Source: Prosapia bicincta
Lineage: Eukaryota; Arthropoda; Insecta; Hemiptera; Cercopidae
Direction of reading: 5' to 3'
DNA: 64,000 nucleotides
Assembly: GCA_036971475.1 (NCBI GenBank)
Contig: JBAIZL010000001.1
Span: forward strand, 136,350,692 to 136,414,691
Part shown: positions 1 through 11,779 of the stretch, one piece after another
Layout: every line of letters begins with the position of its first letter
Numbering within the stretch: position 1 is the stretch's first letter
The notes under the pieces: generated by a model
What the model was told of the DNA's origin: nothing
The model's database searches: none
The model's input: only the letters and a program-made list of their open reading frames with translations
Position numbers and translations under genes: made by a program

Positions 1-1420
1 GCGACACTTTTCCTCTCGTTAAACAAATTCCTTTTGTTCCGAAACTTGCTTACTAGCAAAGAGCATTTATCTGTGGCCATCGTGACGTAGTGAGACAATG
101 CTTTCCCAGGAGCTGAGATTACTTGCTTCGCTCCAGATGCTTTACTGTTCAGAACGTACAGGGGTGGCTGTATTTAGGGGATGATTGGCAGAAGCTATTA
201 ACTGAAAATATTTTACTTACGTTATAATGTTTTCTATAAAACCAAAAGTGTAAGCAAAGTTTATAGATATACCTGTGTATGTCGTAGGAACCAACTGTGA
301 ATAATTACCCTAAGTTGTTAAAAGGCAAACTGTTAGTGTATGTTTTTCCAACCACAAGGAATGTAATAGGGTGTTTAAAATAGATATAATTAGGGAAGAG
401 ATAAGGAGGACGAGGTAAAAGAACGTATTAGTGAATAACATACGTGGGGAGGATTGCTTTCCTCTTGGGGATCTTCTATCTATTGGTGTAGGCATTTTCA
501 CCTCACAGCTCCTGGCTGTCACTAATTTGAGAATAATTAGTGGAAATGCAAGTATATAGGATAAGGAATTGATATACCCCCGGTAATGGAGATAAGATGA
601 CATTTTTTGTTTCGCTTGGTGAGATATCAACTGGGGTAGGAATTACCTGGAGGACTAAATTAAACTCAGACTGAAAATATAATAGAAATTTTTAAAAGAT
701 GATGTTAAAATTCAAAGTAGCAAAGTATTCTAATTTAATATATATCCGTGTACTTACGTGTATGCATTATGTGCTTCGTGTATTCATTGTAAAACCGAAG
801 GATAAATTGAAGTTATCAAAGGATTGGTATTGAAAAAAAGTAGAAAAAAATATTAATATAAAGTAAAAAACTCTCATTGCAGAAACTTTTAATGGTATAT
901 AATTTGGTTTTACACGTTCCTTGGTAAAAAAAAACAATGTGTTCGATGGCTAAAATAACGATTTACTGGTAACATTTTTACCCAACAATGGATCAGTTTT
1001 CAAATAACACCAATCTACATAAGCGTACCTCGTCATATCGCACAAGATATAACCTGATTACGTCATTCTACCCTTATACTTGCCACTAACCCCCACTATT
1101 ATCACGAGTACTCTAATTAAATAACAAAATCACAGAGTGTTAGGTTTGCGGGACGATTCTCACGGAATATTGTCTGTTTAACTGGCTTCCCATTCTGAAT
1201 GCCGCTGATTAATTGAATCGCACAGACTTCGCTGTACTAAATGCACATTGTTTCAGGGAAGTCGAGGGATTAATTGGTTCTGATTGTTTATTGAGTTTCA
1301 TTGTATGAGAACTAATTATAAAGAAATATATTGCTTTATATAAGAGCTGTGCATATCTAATCAAATTTTGATTCTGTATGCTTACGATTGTTAGGGACGA
1401 CAAAAGATACAGTACACTTA
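1..1420 (+). repeat. Block A-B, copy 1 (non-coding, multi-kb family)
   Basis: Non-coding sequence that recurs in the same orientation at about 30,290-31,990 and 49,225-51,150; the B part alone also occurs at 15,520-15,790. A good anchor is GACGTAGTGAGACAATGC at 84-101, exact at 30,530 and changed at one base at 49,444. The block is already under way at base 1. On the minus strand a 106-codon frame (310-630) has a partial counterpart in copy 3 but is broken in copy 4, so it is not called a gene. Confidence 0.8.
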
Positions 1421-1499
1421 TAGTAACAATAAAATAAACTTTGATCTCTGTTATTAGTTTTTAGTAATTATCTCTTTGTATTTATAGACTTTCTATCTT

Positions 1500-3000
1500 G
1501 CCAACCTCAAGAAAATAAAATCTCTACGTACATGATTCTCGCGTATCTTCAAGGCTATAGATTAGAGATGTAGCAGTCTGTAACAACTCTCCTGGGGAAA
1601 TTGTCTCTCAAGGAGATTGTATGGTGGAGTATGTAAGGTGATTACTAGCTCTGCAGTTGTATTAACCTTAATACTTTATATAAATAAGCACAAACTTGCA
1701 AAAACGTAATTTTGTGTCTATCTATGACACTTACCTAGCCCTAGAGCATCCTCGTAAGAGAAAGGAGTTGTGACAGTAATGCAGTCACTGGAATAATTAC
1801 ATATGCCAACTTTACTGTCCATAAAATAATTACATTTAAAAATACTAAGACCTATGCAAAATAGCTGTTCAGAAGAGATTTTATATTACGAGCAGAAAAT
1901 ATTATTGGTGAGATTTAAAAGCTTTGTATGTTTGAATTATTAAACCTCTTGTAGCTCTTGGCACAGCTCAGATTAAATTCTAATTTGGTCGCTACGAATT
2001 TAAAGAATAAAGATTGATAAAAAATTGTTACATTTGAAAAAATATTAACTATATACTTATTATTACCTAAATAGGATTTAAATAGTGTTGGAAAGGGAAA
2101 TTCAAAGGGGTAGAGGTAGTGATATTTATGAAAGGGATGAAATGTGAAATTTGTTGTTATTAGATAAAATATCAACCAAGGGTTGAAATATGCATCTCTC
2201 ATGTTAATAATTACTCGAATATCCTTTATTGTAACATGAACTAAAACGCCCTGGCAGCGGTATCCGTGCATCCGGGCCTATTAACCTGCAGCCTAATCAA
2301 TGAATTATGTGTGTGTGCATTAACAGAATTAGAGACCTGTCAAAAATCTTTGTCACACGCAGAGACATGATTCCTGGCACAAGCTGAGGATTTACTCTTG
2401 CTTACTCCATTATCATGATACATATATGATAAGGCTGCTTATTGGAATATTCTCAAATATATCGTCACCACTAACCATCGGAACCGCTTCAACCATATTT
2501 ATCTTTACACACTCTCGTGTGAATTTCTGAGTGTGACATCATGTTCTAAACATTAACTCCTGAGTAACATAATATTCTTTTAATAAATTGCTTGTTCTCA
2601 ACTAGGATTAATTTTGTTTGCTTTTTAAATCAACATTGTTATAAGCCTTGTGCAGCGTTTTCCATGGTATTACATTTCGTATAATTGGTTCAATAATTTA
2701 TTCACAGTTAGTTTTATTGTTTATCAGCGCTTAAGTGACTAGTTGCATCTACAGCTAGCAAATAATTTATAATGTATGTACCAGATAACTTTTATCCAGC
2801 AAGAGAACAACGAAAACCTATACAAAGAGGTTTAAAAAAGGACACATTATGTGAGAATAAAAACAACAAAAGACAAACTGAGGTAAATGATAGACCTAAT
2901 TAGAACCACAAATATTTACTACACCGTTGTTTACAGGATTCGATTTGCTTCATATTACAAAATAATTTTATTAAACTTTCATGTATAAAGTCTCTCTTAA
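1500..3000 (+). repeat. Block C, copy 1
   Basis: Recurs forward at about 15,840-17,550, 32,165-33,065 and 51,170-52,740. It holds the TCATGATACATATATGAT segment near 2,413 and the TTTTCCATGGTAT segment near 2,660. No reading frame is conserved among the copies. The last part (2,790-2,950) matches 17,380-17,530 and 52,600-52,735, where only the second copy is open. Confidence 0.8.
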
Positions 3001-3084
3001 AGTAACAATTTATTTCATTTTTTTAAAACAAAACTAATGTTAATTAATGGTAATACATTTCTTTCAGGAACTAACATAACCTCC

Positions 3085-3400
3085 CTTTACCCTGAGCGAC
3101 ACATTTGGCTGAACTAATAAGAAGTAAGGAACTGGTGTTTCTTTTGTTTAGCCACAAAGATAATGAATACCTTCTAGACTTTATCTCGAGACTTTAACAA
3201 TGGGAAATAACCAAGTATTGTCTCCAAGTAACTGAAACTCAATTTGTACACTTGGCTGTGTTCAGTTTGTAGAGTTGTATTGTGGAGAGGAAATGTGTTT
3301 TATAAGTTTACGCTTTGTGCAATTATTTGCTCCGAGCGTGATAGCGTAGCCCGTGTACGCCTAACTCACTGAAACCAGAAGCATTGTAATTTAATTAAGG
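3085..3400 (+). repeat. Block D core, copy 1
   Basis: A roughly 280-bp core, recognised by GGGAAATAACCAAGTATTG and by the segment around ATTATTTGCTC. It recurs forward at 18,145-18,300 (partial) and 18,870-19,165, and reversed at 33,770-33,960, 33,965-34,260, 48,500-48,800 and 53,235-53,560. By eye, copy 1 and the 53-kb copy differ at about 14 of 235 aligned positions. No reading frame runs through it. From 3,400 to 3,630 there is AT-rich sequence with no recognised feature. Confidence 0.8.
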
Positions 3401-3629
3401 GAGCTGAAAATTTCATATAAAAAAATTGACTATATATATATCTTTATGAACATAAATACGAGTAGGAATTATTTGAATTAAATTGTATAAAAATTATTAG
3501 CATTTTATTTAACGTCAAGTTACTTGATTTAGGCATTAAAAACTATATCAATATGTGATATGACTTCATTCTTTAACTGAAAAACTTTGTAAAACTGAAT
3601 AACAGCTTTATACTTAATGTTTCTCAGTG

Positions 3630-3895
3630 ACACAATGAACGTATCCCTTTCCTAGCCTACCCCGACTTACACAGTTCTTTATAATCCCTGAGGTAGCAAC
3701 AGTTGCTGGTGGCAGTTTCTTGCAATGAGGTACAGTCTGGTTTTATGCTTCCCGTGTAGTGTCTATTGTACATGCTCAGCAACTGTACAGAGATGCTCCC
3801 AAACTTTTATTCCCCAGACGTAGCTACTATAATTCACATACATCGCCTTCTCTTACACAGCCATTGTTATTCACATATAATGGAATCTTTTTTAT
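3630..3895 (+). repeat. Block E leader, copy 1
   Basis: Single-copy lead-in to the minisatellite. It recurs forward at about 20,090-20,270 and reversed at about 47,580-47,770. The shared part includes GTCTATTGTACATG and the CAGCAACTG segment. No coding signal. Confidence 0.7.
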
Positions 3896-4362
3896 ACATC
3901 TTTTGCTATTCCCTAGTATGCAATCTTTTATTACACGCCTACTGCTATTCCCACGTATGCAATATTTTATTACACGCCTATTGCTATCCCCACGTATGCA
4001 ATCTTTTATTACACGCCTAATGCTACTCCTACGTATGCAATCTTCTCTTACACATCTATTGCTACTCTCACGTACGCAATCTTTTATTACACGCCTATTG
4101 CTATTCCCACGTATGCAATATTTTATTACACGCCTATTGCTATTCCCACGTATGCAATCTTCTCTTACACACCTTGCTACTCTCACGTATGCTATCTTTT
4201 ATTACACGCCTATAGCTATTCCCACGTATGCAATATTTTATTACACGCCAATTGCTATTCCTACGTATGCAATCTTTTCTTACACACCCATTGCTACTCT
4301 CACGTAGGCAATCTTTTATTACACACCTATTGCTATTCACACGTATGCAATATTTTAAATGC
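3896..4362 (+). repeat. 39-bp minisatellite (block E)
   Basis: About 12 tandem copies of a 39-bp unit built around CACGTATGCAATCTTTTATT and CTATTGCTATTCC. Because 39 is a multiple of 3, several frames stay open on both strands (for example 13-residue repeats like RLLLFPRMQSFIT on the plus strand). These frames follow from the period and are not evidence of a protein. Degenerate, less regular versions lie at 20,275-20,612 and, reversed, at 47,150-47,580. Confidence 0.9.
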
Positions 4363-5005
4363 CTTCATTGTTCCAGTTACCATGGTAACCGGTGAAACAA
4401 TTCTCTCCTCGAAGCTGTCACAAGTTACTAAGAAATGAATAACCTATCTTCAAATTACAATCCACTTTGTTTTATGTTATGTCGCAGTTCATATCCCGAG
4501 TGTTGGGTGCTGAGATTGGGTTGTAAGATTTCAAAGACTTCAAACAAAAATATGACTGCCCTTTCTTAGGACAAACAATGTTGTGGTAAATTCTAAAAGA
4601 TTGGAGAAGAATATTTGTAACCTTAAATATTTCAAGTAAACTAGTCGTAGTTTAAAACATTTGATAATAATTGTATCATTTCATTGTTCAATAACAAAGG
4701 TATCAGTTTGATCATTAGTTTAACAATAAATTAATCTACCTCGAGGAAGTGGATTAGCTGTAGTTTTAGTTACTACTTCTGGGAAATAATAAAATTAAGA
4801 ATAATCCCAGTTACGGTAAGAGCGTGTTTGTAGGAGCAACAACCCCGATAGCTGGCTGTTGTCTTGTTACGGCAATGCTTACATTGTTGTGAATGCGTTT
4901 AAACCATTTTGAAGAGGAAACACGTTTCAATTGGAGACGACAGTTCTGGCTTACTCACGTTAGAAGGCAACTAGTTTAAAAAAATTGAACCAGACATTGT
5001 TCCTG
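4363..5005 (+). repeat. Block F, copy 1
   Basis: Recurs forward at 22,190-22,960 (part) and reversed at 44,770-45,480 and 45,700-46,650. Each copy carries the same palindromic X-box near its edge. No conserved frame. Confidence 0.75.
4376..4389. promoter_or_regulatory. Perfect X-box (RFX-type) palindrome, F copy 1
   Basis: GTTACCATGGTAAC is a perfect 14-bp inverted repeat that fits the RFX-family X-box (two GTTNCC half-sites with no spacer). The same 14 bp are intact in the other three F copies (22,465; 45,261; 46,430). The motif match is seen; binding is inferred. Confidence 0.5.
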
Positions 5006-5007
5006 GG

Positions 5008-5060
5008 TGGAGCACGTGACTACTGACCTAGAGGTCCTGGGATCAATCACCGGTAGCTCC
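5008..5060 (+). repeat. tRNA-like SINE remnant
   Basis: The stretch resembles the 3' half of a tRNA: an anticodon-arm-like palindrome GACCTAGAGGTC, then a degenerate T-arm and B box (GGATCAATCAC). It begins where block F copy 1 stops matching its reversed copy near 45,780, as expected for an insertion. No clear A box or tail was found, so this is a fragment at best. Confidence 0.35.
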
Positions 5061-8000
5061 AAAGAAATTCTATGAGGTTTACTAGACTCAAAGAAGGTCA
5101 ACTCAGCCTGTAAAAACAAGTAAATAGGTCAAAGCCTGGTAAAATAGGCAGTAAAAGAATACTGTTGGTCAAGTTATCTATCTTCGGCACTGAATTGTCT
5201 TAATAAGGTTCTACCCAGTTCTCTTTAGCAAATTTGAAAGTGTAAAATAGGGATCAAAACAATTAATATCTCGCAAGTTACCTACTGACGTCACTCTCTT
5301 CTCGCTCACAATCTCGCAAGTAAATGGAGACGGATGTATATTTTCGTATTTTATCAGCTTTTTCTATTTCGATTTAAAATGCAGGGGAGTTATTTTGAGC
5401 CAAAACAAAGCCTATTTTTTACATTAGACTACAAAACCAGGTTTTCAGTAACTATTTTTTTCTAACGTATTATTATATTAGTGATGGGTTTTATTGAACT
5501 TTTAAACAATACGCAAGTTTATGTTTGAAACTCTGGGAAGAGAAATTCTCAACTTTTTGTACATTCTTTTATAGTTTTGTAAATATTTACTTACAATTCA
5601 TCTACTACACCTGATTCTTTCCTTTTTACTGTGCTCAGGTTTATATACAGGAGAGGATGTTAGGCATCATCGTCACCGTTCGGAATCCATTTTGTTGTTA
5701 CACGGACTGTACGGCATGCAAGTTACGAGTTAATTGGGTTGTCTGCGATTTCCAACGCAGTATCCTCGTAGTTTGTAGGCGTTATTGTTTTTTTTTGATG
5801 ATGGGCATTTTACAGTCTAATTTTCTGTTCATTATAATTCAACTGAGCAAAAGTATTTGGAATTGATTAATACAATTTATAATGAGTCTTTTCTATCATA
5901 GGATAGATACAAAATGTTTATAACATATACAATTGTTATCAGAATCTAATTTTTTGTTCTAAATTTACATTGATTACAATAAAAGTTTTATATCTCGCTA
6001 TAAAAGTGCTATCTCGCCGAAATTCCACGAAAAGGGCAGTTCCACTAAAAGAGGCAACTCTTTACCTGCCCACTAGTGCTATTTCGGCAAAAACCTATAC
6101 TTGACAGTTTGACAGGTCTACAATAACTGTTTGAATTCAATGCGTTTCAACACGTTCTTATAAATGGGTAGAATGTTATATAATTTGTTGATGTTTGTAA
6201 TAGTGGATGCGGCTCGTTTGCCAGTTAAATAAATTTTACAATTAAATACTTATAATGTAAACAACATAGTGAGAATTTAAAAAAATATTTTCACAAATCA
6301 GGTGATTAAGATACATCCAAAGCTGCCTACGTTATATGCTTCAAAACGTTATAAATAAGACATTTTAAAAACAATAACCGTTGTAAAACTTTTCTATTTA
6401 TAAAATGTATTTACATAGATTGATTTTTGTACTGTATAATTTTTCAGTAGACTATATACCATTTTACAACTTGAGGGAGGCTGAACGCAAAAAAAATTCT
6501 ATAACTATTTTTATTTTATTTTTTTAAAGTACATTTCATTATGAACAACTCTATGCAATGTTTTTAAATTCTAACAGTTATAATTATATTTCTTTTAATT
6601 TTGAAAATAGGCCTACTCTTACCGTGGTTTTTTGTGTCATGATTCTGGTCCTGCCTAACTTGATGGATATATTTGAGTTTTGTTAAGATTTTCTTATTAC
6701 TATATCTTCATTGTGTAGCCTAATCAATAATGGAGGCTATAAAACCTACATTTCAAGTTTGGGCCCATCCAGGTCACTTCGAAAATATCTTCATGGAAAA
6801 ACGCGAACTCTAAAAGAATGATTCGACAACGTTTGTGAACAAGAATTCCCCAAAACAAATTTGTAGAAAAACTCCCTGGAAATAGGAACTAAAGATACCT
6901 TTTGAGATTTAATGGTGGAGAATTGGCAGATTATAAGTTTAAAAGGCCTAGGACTTAGTGGTTAATGTGAACATAGTTGCTGTACTGAAGGACGAGGATG
7001 ACCTATGGACGCGAAAAGCAGACAAGCAGCCCAAGAGATGGCTAAAGAGTCCAGAGTGCAAAGAAAAGAAAGATACTTATTGGGCGTGAAGGTGGTGATG
7101 GCGGTTACTGTTCAGGAAGCTTCTAACATTGTAATTTACATAAAATTGTGAACTGATTTAAGTTTTTTTGCGTTTACCAAAAGTTTATTTTTTTTAAATC
7201 CCAAGAACCGTTAGAGATATCCATTTGACATTTTTATCACATGACCATCATAGCATAACAAATATTCGTAGAACCAACGACATAAATAAGTTGAAAATTA
7301 GAGGAAATGAAAAACACTTTAAAAAATTTGTGCCAAAAAGTAAAAAAAAGTACAAAACGTAAACATTTTAATTTTTTTATATGATTGGTTCATCATAGCT
7401 AGCCAAAACCTTCAGAAATAACATCTGAAAATGTCAACTCTAAATCTTTAACACAAGCAGAAGAAAAGTCGGTCTATAGTACACATGACTACTGTAGACT
7501 ATATCATTAGGCTTATGGTATCTCTCTTAGTAATTTATTTTACTAAAATATTAACTATACAGGCTAATTTTATTTCAATACTGTAACAACCTGTACTTGA
7601 ATTTTAGAACATTCTACCTTGTTTTGTTATTTTCTCAAAAAGATAAATTGCTGTTTTTTTTAGACAAAGCTTCATTGTTATTAATATTTTTAAATTTTAT
7701 GTAGTGGATTTTTTTTGTTTTTCATTGCTAACAAAAACCTATGCAGATCGAAACAGTTGTTATCCTACCTGAAATAAATATAGTGAAATAAGCAAAATGA
7801 TATACTAATTTCTAACTACTGTAATGAAAACAATGTCATCCTAGTTGGAATCTCAAACAAAATTAAGCGGAGAATCGGCTATAGCCTAAACAAGAACCTT
7901 AACACTAATAATAGTTCAAATCACTAAAATGTAACAATACTAGACTGACGTTATTTATCTTTAGCTCTAATATACAGTAATATCGATTTTACACGTAGGG

Positions 8001-8355
8001 GGGTCGCAGAAGAAATAGTTATGCCGCTGGACAGACATACATTGATTTTTATTAAAAAATAAACAATAAATAAATGAACTAGAAAACGTAATTTTATGTA
8101 TACCTCCCCAATTGCTTGGAAAATGTGGTGAATACGGCTGACAGTCGGTGTTTGTAAGAGATTGACAAGAAAAACAAGCAGATTTTGTTTAAATTATTAT
8201 ATGTTTCTCTTATGTTTATAAATACCAGTTAAAAAAAATATTTCATGCCTACAGGAACAATTAGGAAGAATAGGGTGAAATAACGGATTCTGACCCTTAC
8301 AGCATATGATTCTGCACGTAAGCATGGGGTCATTTACCTTCGACTATATGAACTT
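5061..8355. other. Long AT-rich stretch without recognised gene
   Basis: No open frame over about 70 codons, no transposon motif and no match elsewhere in the window were recognised. A slightly less AT-rich patch at about 6,720-7,110 has no family I can name. Two short segments at 6,005-6,090 echo the 'ctatctcgccgaaa' phrasing of block G but are too short to assign. Confidence 0.5.
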
Positions 8356-8515
8356 CTAAATAAATAACACTTTTTAAATTTAAAAGCGCTTTCACCTTTG
8401 TTAGTTTACTGATGATTATCATCAACTTATGATGCCTGAATAAAGCGAAACACTGTTAAATTTAAACACTTGTGGGAGTATTTAAAAATGGTTACTTATT
8501 TACACGAAATACTTT
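8356..8515. repeat. Imperfect palindrome with PLE-tail or hammerhead-like motif
   Basis: Two imperfect arms (about 8,370-8,400 and 8,445-8,475, sharing TTTAAATTTAA) flank ACTGATGA at about 8,409 and GCGAAACA at about 8,447. CTGATGA followed by CGAAAC in a structured tail resembles the 3' ends of Penelope-like elements and hammerhead ribozyme cores. No PLE coding sequence is next to it, so this is tentative. Confidence 0.25.
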
Positions 8516-8649
8516 CCATCAATACTCCCAAAGAAGTTACCTGAACCGCCTCAACCCTCGTCAAAATTTCTTCTGGACGAGATAGCACTCATTAACGTTT
8601 ATGGTAATTTGTAAAACCGAGCTTGCCGAAATGACACTGTTTTCTAGGA

Positions 8650-9130
8650 ATTTTGTTGCTTGATGAAATAGCACTTGACGAAATAGCACTTAACCAGCGA
8701 CAGTTGGTCACGTTTCCAGGCATATTACAGCTGCAAAGTTTGGGTAAAGATAAGAGACAGAAGTCTAATATAATTTTCAATGACACAAAACTGAGGCTTT
8801 TACTTGATGAAGTTAGTTTGAGTTCCGTAACAGATAGCGCGCGACATCTCTTGTCGCCTCTCGTATTAGATTGACGAGTAGCAAAATTCCGAAAGCTAAC
8901 CTCGGCAAAACTTGACACTTAATCGTTCCGATCGTTTGCAGTGAAAACATTGCAACAAGACTTGGATTAATGAGGTACAACAGTGAGGGAGGGTTTCATG
9001 GAGATATAAGGAGTGTTACCACAGTCAATACACTTGCAACGCTTGGCTGATGCAAAAGTATAGGAAATAATTAAAAGTAATTAAAAAACTTTAACTTTAA
9101 ACTTTGTACAGAGTGTTAAAAAATCTTTCA
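8650..9130 (+). repeat. Block G, copy 1
   Basis: Shares TTCCGAAAGCTAACCTCGGC-type sequence and GATAGCGCGCGACA with 10,500-10,960, 23,830-24,240 and, reversed, 43,440-43,830. A partial copy starts at about 9,575. The frames present on both strands are not shared by the other copies. Confidence 0.75.
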
Positions 9131-9156
9131 AAGTCTCTTAATAATAACATTTACCA

Positions 9157-9382
9157 CATTTATAAATATACATTATATATGTGGCATATTTATAAATATA
9201 TATTATATATGTGGGATATTTATAAATATATATTATATATGTGGCATATTTATAAATATATATTATATATGTGGCATATTTATAAATATATATTATATAT
9301 GTGGGATATTTAAAAATATATATTATATATGTGGCATATTTATAAATATATATTATATATGTGGCATATTTATAAATATATC
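9157..9382 (+). repeat. 30-bp AT-rich tandem repeat
   Basis: About 7.5 copies of a 30-bp unit made of ATTTATAAATATATATTA plus TATATGTGGCAT. The units differ mainly at GGCAT/GGGAT. The period equals 10 codons, which produces an artificial 69-codon frame. No other G-block copy carries this array, so it expanded locally. Confidence 0.9.
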
Positions 9383-10440
9383 CAGAAATCTTTGTATCTT
9401 GACATTTAGTACAGGGGTTAATATCGCGTCTTTAGAAACCGACCAGACGAAGTATATGAACAAACACTTTGCAAAGCTTGTTGTCTTAATGTTGTAGTGT
9501 TGGAAGTAAAATGTCTCTACGAGAACCCACTTAAAGGTCAGATAGACGTATGTGAGTAGTTAACTAAATGTGTAGCGAGATTTCCGAAAGCTTATCTCGG
9601 CAAAACCTGACATTTAAGCAAACTGAGAGAAAATCCAGACATTGATTAATGAGATACAACAGTTAGGGCAAGGATTCACGGAGATACAAGAAATCTTCTT
9701 TGTATCAATCAGTGCACGTGTAACACTTAGCAGATGCAATACGTTATAAGTCATTTTATAAAGATTTACCAATTTCAATTATGTAGAATTGGAAAGTCTT
9801 TCAAAATCACTTAACATTCATTAGATTATTATAGATATCCCTGTACCCCTGTATTTAATACAGGGGTTATATATCGTGTAGTAATGAAATTTTATATCTG
9901 GAATAATGTCTTCAAAATAAAATTATGAAATTGTCAGATGTTTAAAAACCGACCGAGCGAAGTATGTAAACCAGCTCTTTACCAACGTTATATTCAGGCG
10001 TTTAAAAGAAAATTTCTCTACCACAAGAGTATATTATGAATAAATAAAGCCCTAGAATTTGGTGCCAAAGTAAGATAACTTACCTTTGTCCTTGTAGAAG
10101 TTGTACTGAAGAACTATAAATTTACCTAGCGCGTAAACACAGGAGTCTCGTCCTAAAGTCTGGTATGGTTGTTTGTACGAAACACTAATTTGTAGGACAA
10201 AAGTGAAATGGAATGTGTCACTAAAAATAGATCTTGTTACTGATTAGGTTTTGCTGTGTTTGTTAGTGTGGTTGTAATTTGGTTATTCCTCGTGTAAAAA
10301 TTAATATTTGAAGGTGTTACACGTGGTCCCAAACACGTGAGGAGAGTTACGTAAGCGTTTAGCAGGTAATGCATTTTTGCAATACTTTATTACTAAATAC
10401 TAATTGTTTAGCTGATTATATAGACCATTTGCTATTAATA
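9383..10440 (+). repeat. Block G/H, copy 1
   Basis: Matches 23,990-24,860 forward and 42,770-43,620 reversed, including the paired E-boxes at its far end. No gene recognised. Confidence 0.7.
10320..10339. promoter_or_regulatory. Paired CACGTG E-boxes, H copy 1
   Basis: Two perfect CACGTG hexamers start at 10,320 and 10,334, so their starts are 14 bp apart. The pair and its spacing recur exactly at 24,714-24,733 and 42,859-42,878. CACGTG is the canonical site for bHLH factors such as CLOCK/CYC, Myc/Max and USF. Function here is inferred from conservation only. Confidence 0.45.
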
Positions 10441-10479
10441 TTTATATTTGATTTTAAGAAAAAAATTTAAAAAAGAAGT

Positions 10480-11060
10480 GTTTTTTGAGTCAGAAATTTG
10501 AAAGCATATTATAGAGACATGGTCTCGGTAAAGATAAGATACGGAAGTCTAATTTAATTTTCAATGACACAAAACTGAGGCGCTTACTTGATGAAGTTAG
10601 TTTGAGTTTTCCGTAACAGATAGCGTGCGACATCTCTTGTAATTAGATTAATGAGTAGCAGAATTCCGAAAGCTAATCTCGGCAAAACTTGATACTTAAG
10701 CAATCTGAGCATCTGCAATGGAAACATTGCAACAAGACTTGGATTAATGAGATACAACTGTGAGGACAATGTTTCATGGAGATATGACAAGTGTTGCGAC
10801 AATCTATACATGTGCAACGCTTGGCTGATGTGAAACAAGAAGAACCATTTGTGTCATTTACAAAAAAAAACTACCAATTAAAGTTGTGTAGAGAATGTTG
10901 AAAAGTCTTTCAAAACCTCTTAGAAATAACATTCGCTAGGCTTATAAATATATATTAGGTATCTGGAATAATATCTTCAGAATAAGTTGTCAGATGTTTA
11001 GACACAGACCGGGTGAAGTATGTAAACCAACTCTTCACCAAGTGTGTCTTTAGGTTGTCG
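10480..11060 (+). repeat. Block G, copy 2 (third G-related segment)
   Basis: A further G copy close to the first, making this a local run of three G or G/H segments (8,650; 9,383; 10,480). From 11,060 to 11,780 the sequence is AT-rich with no recognised feature. Confidence 0.7.
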
Positions 11061-11779
11061 TGTTGCAAACATATAAAAAAGTTGGAATTGCGTACATCTA
11101 TTTATCTATTCATTACAAAATAACAATTTATTACCAAACAGTGGTCCTCTTCATTTTATGTATCTATGTTTCTTCTAATGTAAATTCAAATTTTCCCGCT
11201 TCCTTAAGTATCTATTTGCACATTTATCTTATCAACTTGACAACTAAACATGATCACACTTTTAACGGCCCTACAACAAATTAAACTTTAAGTATAGAAT
11301 CAGCAAGATAACTCTACTTTTACAAGTTATCCTTTACTGATTCCTTTACTGTAAGATTCCACATTACAGAAAATAAATATTTCTTGGATTTACCAAGTTT
11401 AAACCATCGTTAAACAAGCATTAACCTCGTTTTAAATCCATTCAATTCTTCTCTTTCCTTTCCTTCCAGTGATACCAACTTTAGCTGCTGTATGTTTACT
11501 TCGTACATTTTTATCGAACTTCTAGATGTAAGGACGTTTTTCAGTTGAGTGGAAGTTTAGACAAAATGTAATGGTTTAAAACTGTTTTAACTGTTAGCAG
11601 TATGTTTTTCAAACATCTTTCCAATTTAAATATATTTTTCTTATGTGATAAAATGATGTAAATTTTTATTATAAACATTCAATTGATTCAAAAACATTTT
11701 CAACGGGAATATTTAACTGTGACATTATTCCGAAATTAGTTTCTATATTTCTAAGTAAGAAAGTATAATACTGAACCTT

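Noticed and set aside
3759..4307. 182-codon repeat 'protein'
   Set aside because: Produced by the 39-bp period; several frames on both strands stay open equally well.
3896..4362. CRISPR-like array
   Set aside because: Units are contiguous and near-identical with no unique spacers, in a eukaryotic setting.
9104..9313. 69-codon frame of YKYILYMWHI repeats
   Set aside because: Produced by the 30-bp period of an AT-rich array.
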